64,000 nt of DNA from Pseudomonas taiwanensis (lineage in GTDB: Bacteria > Pseudomonadota > Gammaproteobacteria > Pseudomonadales > Pseudomonadaceae): NCBI RefSeq assembly GCF_013393345.1, contig NZ_QJRF01000077.1:159129-223128 (forward strand), read 5' to 3'. The position numbers and the translations under genes are program-made. Within the stretch, counting starts at the first letter, position 1, and every line of letters starts with the position of its first letter. Shown here in pieces: positions 7,475 through 15,473 of the stretch. Under the pieces are notes generated by a model, which saw only the letters and a program-made list of their open reading frames with translations, searched no databases and was not told the origin of the DNA.

Positions 7475-8775
7475 CATTGCTCTCCCAGGATGTGGGAATA
7501 GCGCACGCGCGCAGCGGCGATCTTCGGCGGCAAGTGCTCGGAGGGGAACAGCCCCTCGGCGGCCTTGTAATTGCGCAGCAGTTCGCGGGCGACGGTGATC
7601 TGGTGCACCTCGGTCGGACCATCGGCCAGCCCCATGGTGGGCACGTTGTTCCACATGTAGGCCAGGGGCGTTTCGAAGGTTGCACCGAGTGAGCCGTGCA
7701 GATGGATGGCGCGACGGACGATCTCGTAGTAGATCTTCGCCATCGCCACTTTGACCATGGCGATATGGGCGCGCGCCTTGCGCGGATCGCCGTGGCTGTT
7801 GTCGATTATCCAGGCGGTCTTGAGTACCAGAAGGCGGAACTGCTCCAGCTCGATCTGAGTGTCGGCGAGCATGGCCTGCACCGTGCCCTTCTCCGCCAAG
7901 AGGGTGCCCTGGGTGTATCGGCTGAGGGCGCGCTCGCACATCATGTCCAGCGCGCGCTGGCACTGGCCGACGGTGCGCATGGCATGGTGAATGCGGCCTC
8001 CGCCAAGACGTGCCTGAGCCACCGCGAATCCGCCACCGATTTCGCCGAGCATATGGTCCAGCGGCACCCGCACATTGTCGTAACGCAGGTAGCCTTCGGT
8101 GGCCTCATCCTGCTCCAGGCGCTCGCCCATGTGCGGCACGTTGCGGATGATTTCCAGGCCCGGGGTCTCACGCGGCACGATAAACATGGACATGCGGTTC
8201 TGGATCGGCGCGTCCGGTGCGGTCACCGCCAGCACTAGGATGAACTCGGCGTAACGGGCATTGGAGGAGTACCACTTCTCGCCATTGATCACCCAGTGTT
8301 CGCCATCGCGCACGGCGGTAGTGGTGAACACCCGAGGATCCGCACCGCCCTGAGGCTCGGTCATCGAGAAGCAGGAGACGATGTCGCCATCCAGCAGAGG
8401 CTGCAGGTAGCGTGCCTTCTGCTCGGGGGTGCCGAACATGGCAAGAATTTCGGCGTTGCCGGTATCCGGCGCGGCGGTACCGAAAACCGTGGGCGCCCAG
8501 AGGGATCTGCCCAGGCGCTCATTCATCAGCGCCAGCTTGAGCTGGCCATAGCCCTCCCCACCCAGATGTGGATCGAGGTGGCAGGCCCAGAGCTTCTGCT
8601 GGCGTACCTTCTCTTGTAAGGGCCTGAGGATCGCGCGGGATTTTTCGTGGCGAGTGTCATAGACCACGCTAACCGAGGGATAGAGCACATCCAGCGGCTC
8701 CACCTCCTCACGCAGGAATCGGTCGATCCAGTCCAGCTTGGCTTGAAATTCGGGGTCGGTGGAAAAGTCCCACAT
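7474..8775 (-). CDS. Acyl-CoA dehydrogenase family protein (ACAD11/LvaC-like)
   Basis: A 433-residue flavoprotein with the full ACAD fold. The N-terminal helical domain includes DPHLGGEGYGQL; the middle FAD-contact segment is FSMTEPQGGADP; WVINGEKWYSS follows, and the C-terminal domain has RAIHLHGSLGATFETPLAYMWNNVPTM. It is encoded next to an APH-type kinase (33-nt gap). That pairing is characteristic of ACAD10/11 and of the Pseudomonas levulinate enzyme LvaC, where the ACAD eliminates phosphate from 4-phosphoacyl-CoA and rearranges it to 3-hydroxyacyl-CoA. Simple acyl-CoA dehydrogenation remains the alternative. Confidence 0.88.
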   Translation of the reverse strand: MWDFSTDPEFQAKLDWIDRFLREEVEPLDVLYPSVSVVYDTRHEKSRAILRPLQEKVRQQKLWACHLDPHLGGEGYGQLKLALMNERLGRSLWAPTVFGTAAPDTGNAEILAMFGTPEQKARYLQPLLDGDIVSCFSMTEPQGGADPRVFTTTAVRDGEHWVINGEKWYSSNARYAEFILVLAVTAPDAPIQNRMSMFIVPRETPGLEIIRNVPHMGERLEQDEATEGYLRYDNVRVPLDHMLGEIGGGFAVAQARLGGGRIHHAMRTVGQCQRALDMMCERALSRYTQGTLLAEKGTVQAMLADTQIELEQFRLLVLKTAWIIDNSHGDPRKARAHIAMVKVAMAKIYYEIVRRAIHLHGSLGATFETPLAYMWNNVPTMGLADGPTEVHQITVARELLRNYKAAEGLFPSEHLPPKIAAARVRYSHILGEQ

Positions 8776-8808
8776 CTGTCATTCTCCAGGCAGTTTCGGC
8801 GGGCCGCG

Positions 8809-9873
8809 TCAGGCGGCTGCGATGAGTTGTCGGGCCTTGGCCATCAGCCAGGTGGCGTAGTCGTGCAGATAAGCGCCCATTTCCTTGGGGGCCTTGCCGA
8901 TCAGCGAGCGCGCATAGGTGCCTTCGAGCAAACAGGCGAGCTTGTAGCAGGCCAGCACGAAGAACCACGGCATGCTGGTCATGGAACGGCCGCTCAGTTC
9001 GCCGTAGAGGCCGATCAGCTCAGCGCGGCTCATGAAACCATCCCAAGGCTCCACCACCGGCTTGGCGCCGGCACCACCCTCGGGGTCACCCGGCTCGCGC
9101 CATGAGGTCAGCACCCAAGCCAGATCCAGCAGCGGATCGCCAAGGGTGGATAGCTCCCAGTCGATCAGCCCGGAAATTCGGGGGGCCTCCAGAGAGAACA
9201 TGACGTTGGGCCACTGAAAGTCGCCGTGGATAATGCCGATGCGGCCGTCCGCGGGGACATTGTCGGAAAGCCAGCGACCCACCTCGTCGACATGGGGCAG
9301 AGAGGTCTCGCTGTAACCGGGGGTGTCTCGGTAACCGTCCAGTTGCGAGCGCCAGCGCTCCACCTGGCGACCGTGCCAATCATTGGGTCGGCCGAAGTTT
9401 TCGAGGCCGAGAGCCTGATAGTCCAGCCCACCCAGGGCAGCAGCGGCGCTGACGAACTCCTCCCCCATGCGCCGACGCCAGCTGGCATTCGTGGCATAAA
9501 GTCCCTGCAGTTGGCCCGCCGGAGAAAAACCCTCCAGGGGCTCCATCGCATAGAAGTTGACGCCCATCACCGTGCCATCGGTACTGGCCGCCAGCAGGCG
9601 TGGGTGGGGCACGGCGCTGCCTGCGATCGCCGCCAAGACACGAGCTTCTCGCGCCATGGTCTCGTTGCTGTTGGCGCGCAGATGACGCGGCGGGCGACGC
9701 AGCACGAAGCGGGCGTCGCCGCGCTGCATAAGGAACAGATTGTTCTGCGAGCCACCGGTGAGCTGGGTGACTTCTGTCACCGGACCACTACCAGGCAGGC
9801 CTGCTAACTCGATCCAGGGAGCCAGGGCCGCCCAGTCGAGAAGCCCGTCGAAATCGGGAAGGGTCGAAGTCAT
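8809..9873 (-). CDS. APH-type phosphotransferase (LvaA/ACAD10-11 kinase-like)
   Basis: A 354-residue protein kinase-like-fold enzyme of the aminoglycoside phosphotransferase family. It has a nucleotide loop QLTGGSQNNLFL, FVLRRPP with the ATP lysine position occupied by Arg, the catalytic loop HGDFQWPNVMF and the metal motif LIDWELSTLGDPLLDLAW. Homologues encoded beside acyl-CoA dehydrogenases phosphorylate the hydroxyl of 4-hydroxyacyl-CoA. ATG 9873 is used because AGGGAG is 8 nt upstream; a start 24 nt earlier has no site. It is the first gene of the six-gene operon, 103 bp after the MarR gene. The small LvaB protein needed by LvaA in P. putida has no visible counterpart here. Confidence 0.85.
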   Translation of the reverse strand: MTSTLPDFDGLLDWAALAPWIELAGLPGSGPVTEVTQLTGGSQNNLFLMQRGDARFVLRRPPRHLRANSNETMAREARVLAAIAGSAVPHPRLLAASTDGTVMGVNFYAMEPLEGFSPAGQLQGLYATNASWRRRMGEEFVSAAAALGGLDYQALGLENFGRPNDWHGRQVERWRSQLDGYRDTPGYSETSLPHVDEVGRWLSDNVPADGRIGIIHGDFQWPNVMFSLEAPRISGLIDWELSTLGDPLLDLAWVLTSWREPGDPEGGAGAKPVVEPWDGFMSRAELIGLYGELSGRSMTSMPWFFVLACYKLACLLEGTYARSLIGKAPKEMGAYLHDYATWLMAKARQLIAAA

Positions 9874-9976
9874 CTGGTTCGCTCCCTGACTACCCACACC
9901 GCCCGATTGGCGGAGCGGCGTGAATTGCTCGTTGTCGCGAACATCGACCTACCTCCCGTTTACCTGGTTCTTGTTG

Positions 9977-10486
9977 TTATGCCGGCCCTCCTGCGGACTG
10001 CTCTTTGTCCAGTTCGAGGTTCCGGCGTATTTGCCTCAGCACGCTCAGCGTCTGTTCCAACTCCACGACTTCCAGCCCACGGGAGATGCGCTCGGTCCAC
10101 TCCGCGCTTTCCCGGTTAGCCTCTGCGTAGGCGTGGCGCCCCTTGTCGGTGGGCACCAACTGCTTGGAGGTCTTGTGATGAGGGTTGTCCACGTAGAGGA
10201 CATGCCCGTCCTCCACCAGCACATCGGCCACCCGCTGCACCGCCTGGCGGCTATAGCCCAGACTGCGCGCAATTCGCGCCACGGTTGGCGGCTCCTGCGC
10301 CAGGACCACCGAAGCCAGGACGATGGTCTGGGCAGAACTACCCAGCGCCGCCGGCTTCCTCGCACTCATCACCCGACCATGCAGACGCAGCACCTCATCA
10401 ACCAATTCGGCCAGGCGGGCACCCTGCTCGCTGTGGACCGAATGGTCGAACGTCACTGCACCACTCGTTTCGGACGTCTTGCTCAA
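9977..10486 (-). CDS. MarR-family transcriptional regulator
   Basis: About 169 residues with a winged helix at the centre: TVARIARSLGYSRQAVQRVADVLVEDGHVLYVDN, then a wing and dimerising C-terminal helix. It lies directly upstream of the kinase-dehydrogenase-SDR-ligase operon in the same direction and is its most likely local regulator. Start choice: a TTG at 10486 has AAGAGGTG 9 nt upstream. The GTG at 10507 would extend it by seven residues but lacks a ribosome site and touches the inverted repeat at 10508-10527. MarR proteins of catabolic operons usually sense an acyl-CoA or aromatic acid. Confidence 0.8.
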   Translation of the reverse strand: MSKTSETSGAVTFDHSVHSEQGARLAELVDEVLRLHGRVMSARKPAALGSSAQTIVLASVVLAQEPPTVARIARSLGYSRQAVQRVADVLVEDGHVLYVDNPHHKTSKQLVPTDKGRHAYAEANRESAEWTERISRGLEVVELEQTLSVLRQIRRNLELDKEQSAGGPA

Positions 10487-10507
10487 ACTATGACACCTCT
10501 TTTCCAC

Positions 10508-10527
10508 ATTGACAACATACTGTCAAT
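10508..10527. promoter_or_regulatory. Putative MarR operator overlapping promoter
   Basis: Perfect 7-bp arms ATTGACA and TGTCAAT with a 6-nt spacer, just upstream of the MarR gene. On the minus strand the right arm also provides TTGACA, a consensus -35 hexamer, so binding would occlude the promoter. Autoregulation is inferred from position and symmetry. Confidence 0.5.
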
Positions 10528-10712
10528 TTATCTCATATTGAATTTCCTTTGATCCGGCACGCCGGACTAGAGGGGAAGGCTATGCGGTGCTTCAACCCCG
10601 GGCAACAGGATTGAGAACGCGTCAGCCTATCCGTAGGGAAGCAAAGAGACGGATGCAGGAGTTGGTGGAGATGTGAAAGGCAGTCCCGGAGAACGACCGG
10701 GCCGGAAAAGAA

Positions 10713-10736
10713 AAGGCCCGACTAATGCCGGGCCTT
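10713..10736 (-). terminator. Rho-independent terminator of the SDR at 10741
   Basis: Arms AAGGCCCG and CGGGCCTT (8 bp) around an 8-nt loop. Read on the minus strand, the hairpin is followed by TTTTCTTTTCC. It starts 5 bp beyond the SDR stop and separates that gene from the MarR operon. Confidence 0.75.
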
Positions 10737-10740
10737 GGGC

Positions 10741-11478
10741 TCATAAACCGTTTGCCATGTATCCCCCATCCGCCGCCAACACATGGCCGGTGACGAACGA
10801 TGCTGCGGGCGACACCAGGAACAGGATGCATGCCGCGATCTCCTCCGGCCGGGCCCAGCGCCCCAGAGGCGTCCGCGCGAGCACCCGCGCATTACGCTCG
10901 GAGGCATGCTCCTGGATACCGCGAGTCATCGGGGTGTCGGTCCAGCCCGGCGCCACGGCGTTGACCCGGATACCCTCCTTGCCCCAGGCCACCGCCAGGC
11001 TGCGGGTCAACTGGACCACGCCCCCTTTGCTGACGGAGTAGGCCGGCGCAGTAGGGCTACCGAAGAAGCTCATAACAGAGGCCAGGTTGACGATGGCGCC
11101 GCCATCTCGCGCCAGCAACTCGCGGGCGGCATAACAGCAGCGCATGGAACCATTGAGGTTAATCTCCACCGTTTGCAGGAAACCCTCCTCCTCGAACTCC
11201 GCTGCACCGCGACCGATACCGGCAGAGTTAACCAGGATATCCAGACGCTCGAGTTCGGCGAAGTAGCGCGTCACCGCCCCACTGTCGCGTACGTCGAGCA
11301 GATCGAACACGGCGCCAGCAAGCTCGGAGTCCGCGCGACAGGCTTCTATTTCTGCCAGGGAAACTCCCGTGGCGCGCACGGCACACCCTGCTCGCAGCAG
11401 TTCAACCACAGTCGCCAGGCCTATACCGCTGCTGCCGCCGACTACCACCGCCACCTTTCCAGTCAATGCTTCGCTCAT
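10741..11478 (-). CDS. Short-chain dehydrogenase/reductase
   Basis: A 245-residue classical SDR: GGSSGIGLATV glycine motif near residue 16, VNSAGIGRG in place of NNAG, Ser in NLASVMS, YSVSK catalytic pair and LAADGGYM at the C-terminus. ATG 11478 has AGGAG 9 nt upstream; an in-frame codon at 11505 is unsupported. It is transcribed alone and ends in a clear terminator. The divergent partner is the amidohydrolase at 11628, and the 149-bp gap carries two copies of the recurrent operator, one in front of each gene. The reaction is unknown; a hydroxyacyl or cyclic alcohol dehydrogenase is plausible. Confidence 0.87.
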   Translation of the reverse strand: MSEALTGKVAVVVGGSSGIGLATVVELLRAGCAVRATGVSLAEIEACRADSELAGAVFDLLDVRDSGAVTRYFAELERLDILVNSAGIGRGAAEFEEEGFLQTVEINLNGSMRCCYAARELLARDGGAIVNLASVMSFFGSPTAPAYSVSKGGVVQLTRSLAVAWGKEGIRVNAVAPGWTDTPMTRGIQEHASERNARVLARTPLGRWARPEEIAACILFLVSPAASFVTGHVLAADGGYMANGL

Positions 11479-11505
11479 GCTTCGTTTCTCCTGGCCACCG
11501 GCCAT

Positions 11506-11528
11506 GTCAATGACAATACGTCAGTTAG
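11506..11528. promoter_or_regulatory. Recurrent 23-bp operator, site 3
   Basis: Left half GTCAATGAC, spacer AATAC, right half GTCAGTTAG (8 of 9 to consensus). It lies 28 bp upstream of the SDR start at 11478. With site 4 it frames the divergent promoter region. Confidence 0.55.
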
Positions 11529-11572
11529 CAAATCTTGATACGCGCCAATTCCAGCCATCTTGACGCACACCT

Positions 11573-11595
11573 ATAACTAACATACAGTCAGTTTC
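11573..11595. promoter_or_regulatory. Recurrent 23-bp operator, site 4
   Basis: Left half ATAACTAAC, spacer ATACA, right half GTCAGTTTC; the central AACTAAC/GTCAGTT arms match at 6 of 7 positions. It lies 33 bp before the amidohydrolase ATG at 11628 and about 67 bp, centre to centre, from site 3. Confidence 0.6.
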
Positions 11596-11627
11596 ACTAA
11601 TCAACCAGACCGATCACAGAGGTCATG

Positions 11628-12827
11628 ATGCGTAACGTCAATTACCCGATCTACGATGTCGACCGGCACTTTTACGAGCCGCCGGAGGCCTTCCTGACCC
11701 ACCTGCCCAAGGAATACCGCAAGGAGTTCCAGTACGTGCAGGTCAACGGCCGAACCAAACTGGCCGTCGGTGGTGTGATCAGCGACTACATCCCCAACCC
11801 GACCTTTGATGTGGTGGCTGCGCCGGGTGCACACGAGAAGTGGTACCGCGGAGAGAACCCCGAAGGCCTGTCGCTGCGTGAAATCGGTGGCGAGCCGATA
11901 CCTTCGGACCCGGCCTTCTTCGATGGTGCCGCACACCTGAAGGTGATGGACGAGCAGAAGATTCATGCCGCATTGTTCATTCCCACCTTGGCCTCGGTGA
12001 TTGAAGAACGCCTGGCTGACAAGCCGGATGTGATCGCCGCCCTGATGCACGCTTCCAACCGCTGGCTGGCCGAGGGCTGCGGTTTCGCCCGCGAAAATCG
12101 ACTGTTCCCGGTGCCGATGATCAACCTGTTCGATGTCGATCGCGCCGTCGAAGAGCTGGAGTACGTGCTGAAGCACGGTGCTCGTGTCGTAGGTATCCGC
12201 CCTGCCCCAGTCGCCGGCACCAAAGACCCGATGGAGGGACGCGCTCCGGGCATGCCGGAGTTCGACCCATTCTGGGCCAGGGTCAACGAGGCGAAGATCT
12301 TCGTCATGCTGCACGTCTCCGACTCCGGCTACGACAAGATCAACCGCTGGTGGACCGCTGGCGGCAAGGGCGAATTCCGTCCCTTCGAGAAGGATCCCTT
12401 TGCCGAGACCCTGGACTGGATGGGTCGCGCCATCTCCGACACTCTGACCTCGCTGGTCTGCCACGGCGTCTTCGACCGTTTCCCGGACGTGCGCGTGGCC
12501 TCGCTGGAGAACGGCAGCTCCTGGCTGGAGCCGCTGCTGGAACGTCTGGCGATGAACTACAAGAAGATGCCAAAGGCCTTCAAACAAGACCCGGTGGAAA
12601 GCTTCAAGAAGCACGTTTTCATCTCGCCGTTCTACGAGGACCCGGTGCTGCGTATCTGCGAGATCATGGGTGACAACCGCGTGCTCTTCGGCAGCGACTG
12701 GCCGCACCCGGAAGGCCTGAGCCACCCGTGGGACTTCTTCAAGGACATCGAGGATCTCAGCGATGCCCAGGCTCAGCGTGTCATGAGCACCAACTTGAAA
12801 GGTTTGCTGGAGGGCGTCCGCGACTGA
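11628..12827 (+). CDS. Amidohydrolase_2 / ACMSD-like metal hydrolase, subfamily A (copy 1)
   Basis: A 399-residue TIM-barrel protein of the PF04909 amidohydrolase/decarboxylase family. Near the N-terminus YDVDRHFYEPPEAF takes the place of the classical HxH metal motif (first His is Asp, second position Phe/Tyr-Glu). Later come FVMLHVSDSGY, LVCHGVFDRFPDVRV with LENGSSW, and the C-terminal metal Asp in FGSDWPHPEG. Family members hydrolyse C-N or C-C bonds or decarboxylate. ATG 11628 is preferred over 11625 because AGAGG is then 5 nt away. It is closely similar to the protein at 25318. The gene is monocistronic with its own terminator. Substrate unknown. Confidence 0.85.
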   Translation: MRNVNYPIYDVDRHFYEPPEAFLTHLPKEYRKEFQYVQVNGRTKLAVGGVISDYIPNPTFDVVAAPGAHEKWYRGENPEGLSLREIGGEPIPSDPAFFDGAAHLKVMDEQKIHAALFIPTLASVIEERLADKPDVIAALMHASNRWLAEGCGFARENRLFPVPMINLFDVDRAVEELEYVLKHGARVVGIRPAPVAGTKDPMEGRAPGMPEFDPFWARVNEAKIFVMLHVSDSGYDKINRWWTAGGKGEFRPFEKDPFAETLDWMGRAISDTLTSLVCHGVFDRFPDVRVASLENGSSWLEPLLERLAMNYKKMPKAFKQDPVESFKKHVFISPFYEDPVLRICEIMGDNRVLFGSDWPHPEGLSHPWDFFKDIEDLSDAQAQRVMSTNLKGLLEGVRD

Positions 12828-12852
12828 TCCGGTGCGGACTTCGCTAGCGACA

Positions 12853-12881
12853 GGGCATGGTCACAATCCATGCCCTTTTTT
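12853..12881 (+). terminator. Rho-independent terminator of amidohydrolase copy 1
   Basis: Arms GGGCATGG and CCATGCCC (8 bp) with a 7-nt loop, followed by six T. It begins 26 bp after the stop codon. Confidence 0.85.
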
Positions 12882-12961
12882 ATGGCATTACGAGCAGAGA
12901 AAGACCTCCAGTGACACTCCCATCCTTGGCGAACATGGAAGCCCGCCGCAGCAGATCGCGC

Positions 12962-13735
12962 TCAAGCCCAGCCTTCGAGGCGCAGGGTCGCCCGCACCAA
13001 CCGCTGCTCTTCCTGCTCGATCTCCTTGAGGCTGTCGCGAATGCCGTGGATGTGATCGCGGGCCGCGCGCTGAGCCTGGTCGGGCAAGCGCTCGGTCACT
13101 GCGTGGTAGAGACGGGAGTGCTGGCGATCCAGCTGTTTCAGGCTGAGCGGCCGGTGGTAGAGGTTGTTAACCGAGGCAAACACCGAGCTCAACATCAGGT
13201 CGGTCAGCGATTTCAGGGTGTGCACCAGCACCGGGTTATGGGAGGCCTCGCACACCGCCAGATGGAAGGCGTGGTCGAGGCGTGCATGTTCTTGGGAGTC
13301 CAGGCCCTCCGGAGCAGCATGGGCCGCAAGCATTTCCTCGTAGCGTCGGGTAATCAGCACGAAGTCTGCCTGAGTACCGCGCAGCGCGGCCAACCTGGCG
13401 GATTCGCCCTCCAGCAGAGCGCGCACTTCCAGCAGGTCGTAGAGGGTGCGCGGCTGGGAGCTGAACAGGTGCATCAGCGGGCTGGCATCGCGTGGCCCGG
13501 TCAGCTCAGCCACATAGGAGCCACTGCCCTGGCGGGTTTCGATGATCCCGCGCCCACGCAACACCTTCAGCCCCTCGCGCAGCGCCGAGCGGGAAATGCC
13601 CAGCTTGTCGCACAGGCGTCGCTCGGAAGGCAGCGACTGGCCGCTTTTGAGCACGCCATCGACGATCAATTGCTCGATGCGTTCGGCCACCACATCGGCG
13701 ACCTGTCGGCGTTCGTCAGTCTTTTCGCCCGACAT
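12962..13735 (-). CDS. glcC: GlcC, FadR-type GntR regulator of the glycolate operon
   Basis: 257 residues. The N-terminal GntR winged helix spans VADVVAERIEQLIVDGVLKSGQSLPSERRLCDKLGISRSALREGLKVLRGRGIIETRQGSGSYV, and the C-terminal all-helical FCD effector domain has the metal/ligand histidines in RLDHAFHLAVCEASHN. It is divergent from glcDEFG-glcB, as in other pseudomonads and E. coli, where GlcC responds to glycolate. ATG 13735 has AAGGAG 7 nt upstream; the longer frame to 13828 would run through the operator. Two identical TGGT-N3-ACCA-type palindromes lie in the divergent region, one immediately before this gene, suggesting autoregulation. Confidence 0.9.
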   Translation of the reverse strand: MSGEKTDERRQVADVVAERIEQLIVDGVLKSGQSLPSERRLCDKLGISRSALREGLKVLRGRGIIETRQGSGSYVAELTGPRDASPLMHLFSSQPRTLYDLLEVRALLEGESARLAALRGTQADFVLITRRYEEMLAAHAAPEGLDSQEHARLDHAFHLAVCEASHNPVLVHTLKSLTDLMLSSVFASVNNLYHRPLSLKQLDRQHSRLYHAVTERLPDQAQRAARDHIHGIRDSLKEIEQEEQRLVRATLRLEGWA

Positions 13736-13748
13736 TGGCCTCTCCTTA

Positions 13749-13765
13749 AACTGGTAGGACCAGTT
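13749..13765. promoter_or_regulatory. GlcC operator, proximal copy
   Basis: Perfect inverted repeat AACTGGT-AGG-ACCAGTT, the TGGT-N3-ACCA core typical of FadR-subfamily GntR regulators (PdhR, LldR, GlcC). It ends 14 bp from the glcC start codon, so binding would block glcC expression. Confidence 0.8.
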
Positions 13766-13857
13766 GTTAAACACCATTTCAAGGCTTGTACGAAACTCCC
13801 TACAGCATAGAGGCCGCATTAGAAGCAATGAACCACGTTAGCTCTATTCGCCACAGA

Positions 13858-13874
13858 AACTGGTAGGACCAGTT
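13858..13874. promoter_or_regulatory. GlcC operator, distal copy
   Basis: A second copy identical to 13749-13765 over all 17 bp, including the AGG spacer. The two are 109 bp apart, centre to centre. This copy lies 99 bp upstream of glcD and is probably the one that controls the glc operon; looping between the copies is possible. Confidence 0.8.
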
Positions 13875-13973
13875 GATAGACCAATGGACGGCCAGCTGAA
13901 GCGGGACCAATGATGGTTCTACAAACGCCCCCGCAAACGCTGGCGCCACAACAACAAGACCGATGAGCCTGCC

Positions 13974-15473
13974 ATGAACATCCTCTACGACGAGCGCGTC
14001 GACGGCGCGCTGCCGAAGGTCGACAAAGCCGCGCTGCTGACCGAACTGCGCGAACGCCTGCCCGACCTCGATATCCTCCACCGAGAGGAAGACCTCAAGC
14101 CCTACGAGTGCGACGGGCTCTCCGCCTATCGCACCACGCCCATGCTGGTCGTACTGCCTGAGCGCATCGAACAGGTGGAGCAACTCCTGAAGCTCTGCCA
14201 TGAACTCCGAGTGCCGGTGGTGGCTCGTGGCGCCGGCACCGGTCTCTCCGGCGGCGCCCTGCCGCTGGAACAGGGCATCCTGCTGGTGATGGCGCGCTTC
14301 AACCGCATCCTGGAAGTGAATCCGGCCGGGCGCTTCGCCCGCGTCCAGCCTGGCGTGCGCAACCTGGCCATCTCCCAGGCAGCAGCGCCCTTCGACCTCT
14401 ATTACGCGCCGGATCCGTCTTCGCAGATCGCCTGCTCCATCGGCGGCAACGTCGCGGAAAACGCCGGCGGTGTGCATTGCTTGAAGTACGGCCTGACCGT
14501 GCACAACCTGCTCAAGGTGGACATCCTCACGGTGGAAGGCGAGCGTCTGACCCTGGGCTCCGATGCTTTGGACAGTCCCGGCTTCGACCTCCTGGCACTG
14601 TTCACCGGTTCGGAGGGCATGCTCGGTGTGGTCACCGAAGTCACGGTCAAGCTGCTGCCCAAGCCCCAGGTAGCCAGGGTGCTGCTGGCGGCCTTCGATT
14701 CGGTGGAGAAAGCCGGCCGCGCGGTGGGCGACATCATCGCCGCCGGCATTATCCCCGGCGGCCTGGAGATGATGGACAACCTCGCTATCCGTGCCGCCGA
14801 GGACTTCATCCATGCCGGCTACCCAGTGGACGCCGAGGCCATCCTGCTCTGCGAGCTTGACGGCGTGGAAGCGGACGTCCACGACGACTGCGAGCGGGTG
14901 CGCCAGGTGCTGGAGCAAGCCGGCGCCACCGAAGTGCGCCTGGCCCGCGACGAAGCCGAGCGCGTGCGCTTCTGGGCCGGGCGCAAGAATGCCTTCCCGG
15001 CGGTGGGCCGCATCTCCCCGGACTACTACTGCATGGACGGCACCATTCCCCGCCGCGAGCTACCCGGCGTGCTGCGCGGCATCACCGATCTCTCGGCCGA
15101 GTACGGCCTGCGGGTGGCCAACGTCTTCCATGCCGGCGACGGCAACATGCACCCGCTGATCCTCTTCGACGCCAACCAGCCCGGCGAGCTGGAGCGGGCC
15201 GAGGCCCTGGGCGGCAAGATCCTCGAGCTCTGTGTCGCGGTGGGCGGCAGCATCACCGGCGAACACGGCGTGGGGCGCGAGAAGATCAACCAGATGTGCG
15301 CCCAGTTCAACGCCGACGAACTGACCCTCTTCCACGGCGTGAAAGCGGCCTTCGACCCGACGGGCCTGCTCAACCCCGGCAAGAACATCCCCACCCTGCA
15401 CCGCTGCGCCGAGTTCGGCGCCATGCACGTGCACCACGGCCAACTGCCCTTTCCCGAACTGGAGCGCTTCTGA
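13974..15473 (+). CDS. glcD: GlcD, glycolate oxidase FAD subunit
   Basis: 499 residues, the usual GlcD length. The PCMH-type FAD domain contains VARGAGTGLSGGALP (about residue 80), CSIGGNVAENAGGVHCLKYG and FTGSEGMLGVVTEV. The C-terminal FAD-oxidase domain ends with NVFHAGDGNMHPLILFD and the catalytic-region GSITGEHGVGREK. With GlcE and GlcF it forms the membrane-associated enzyme that oxidises glycolate to glyoxylate and passes electrons to the quinone pool. The stop overlaps the glcE start by 1 nt. It is the first gene of the operon downstream of the distal GlcC operator. Confidence 0.95.
   Translation: MNILYDERVDGALPKVDKAALLTELRERLPDLDILHREEDLKPYECDGLSAYRTTPMLVVLPERIEQVEQLLKLCHELRVPVVARGAGTGLSGGALPLEQGILLVMARFNRILEVNPAGRFARVQPGVRNLAISQAAAPFDLYYAPDPSSQIACSIGGNVAENAGGVHCLKYGLTVHNLLKVDILTVEGERLTLGSDALDSPGFDLLALFTGSEGMLGVVTEVTVKLLPKPQVARVLLAAFDSVEKAGRAVGDIIAAGIIPGGLEMMDNLAIRAAEDFIHAGYPVDAEAILLCELDGVEADVHDDCERVRQVLEQAGATEVRLARDEAERVRFWAGRKNAFPAVGRISPDYYCMDGTIPRRELPGVLRGITDLSAEYGLRVANVFHAGDGNMHPLILFDANQPGELERAEALGGKILELCVAVGGSITGEHGVGREKINQMCAQFNADELTLFHGVKAAFDPTGLLNPGKNIPTLHRCAEFGAMHVHHGQLPFPELERF

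Noticed and set aside
11601-12725. 374-codon minus-strand frame antisense to the amidohydrolase at 11628
   Set aside because: A comparable antisense frame exists opposite the related gene at 25318, as expected when the sense proteins are conserved; no independent evidence of coding.
13800-14918. Long minus-strand open frame antisense to glcD (372 codons)
   Set aside because: It lies fully opposite a strongly conserved glcD gene, contains no recognisable domain and has the His/Gly/Gln-rich composition typical of shadow frames in GC-rich DNA.
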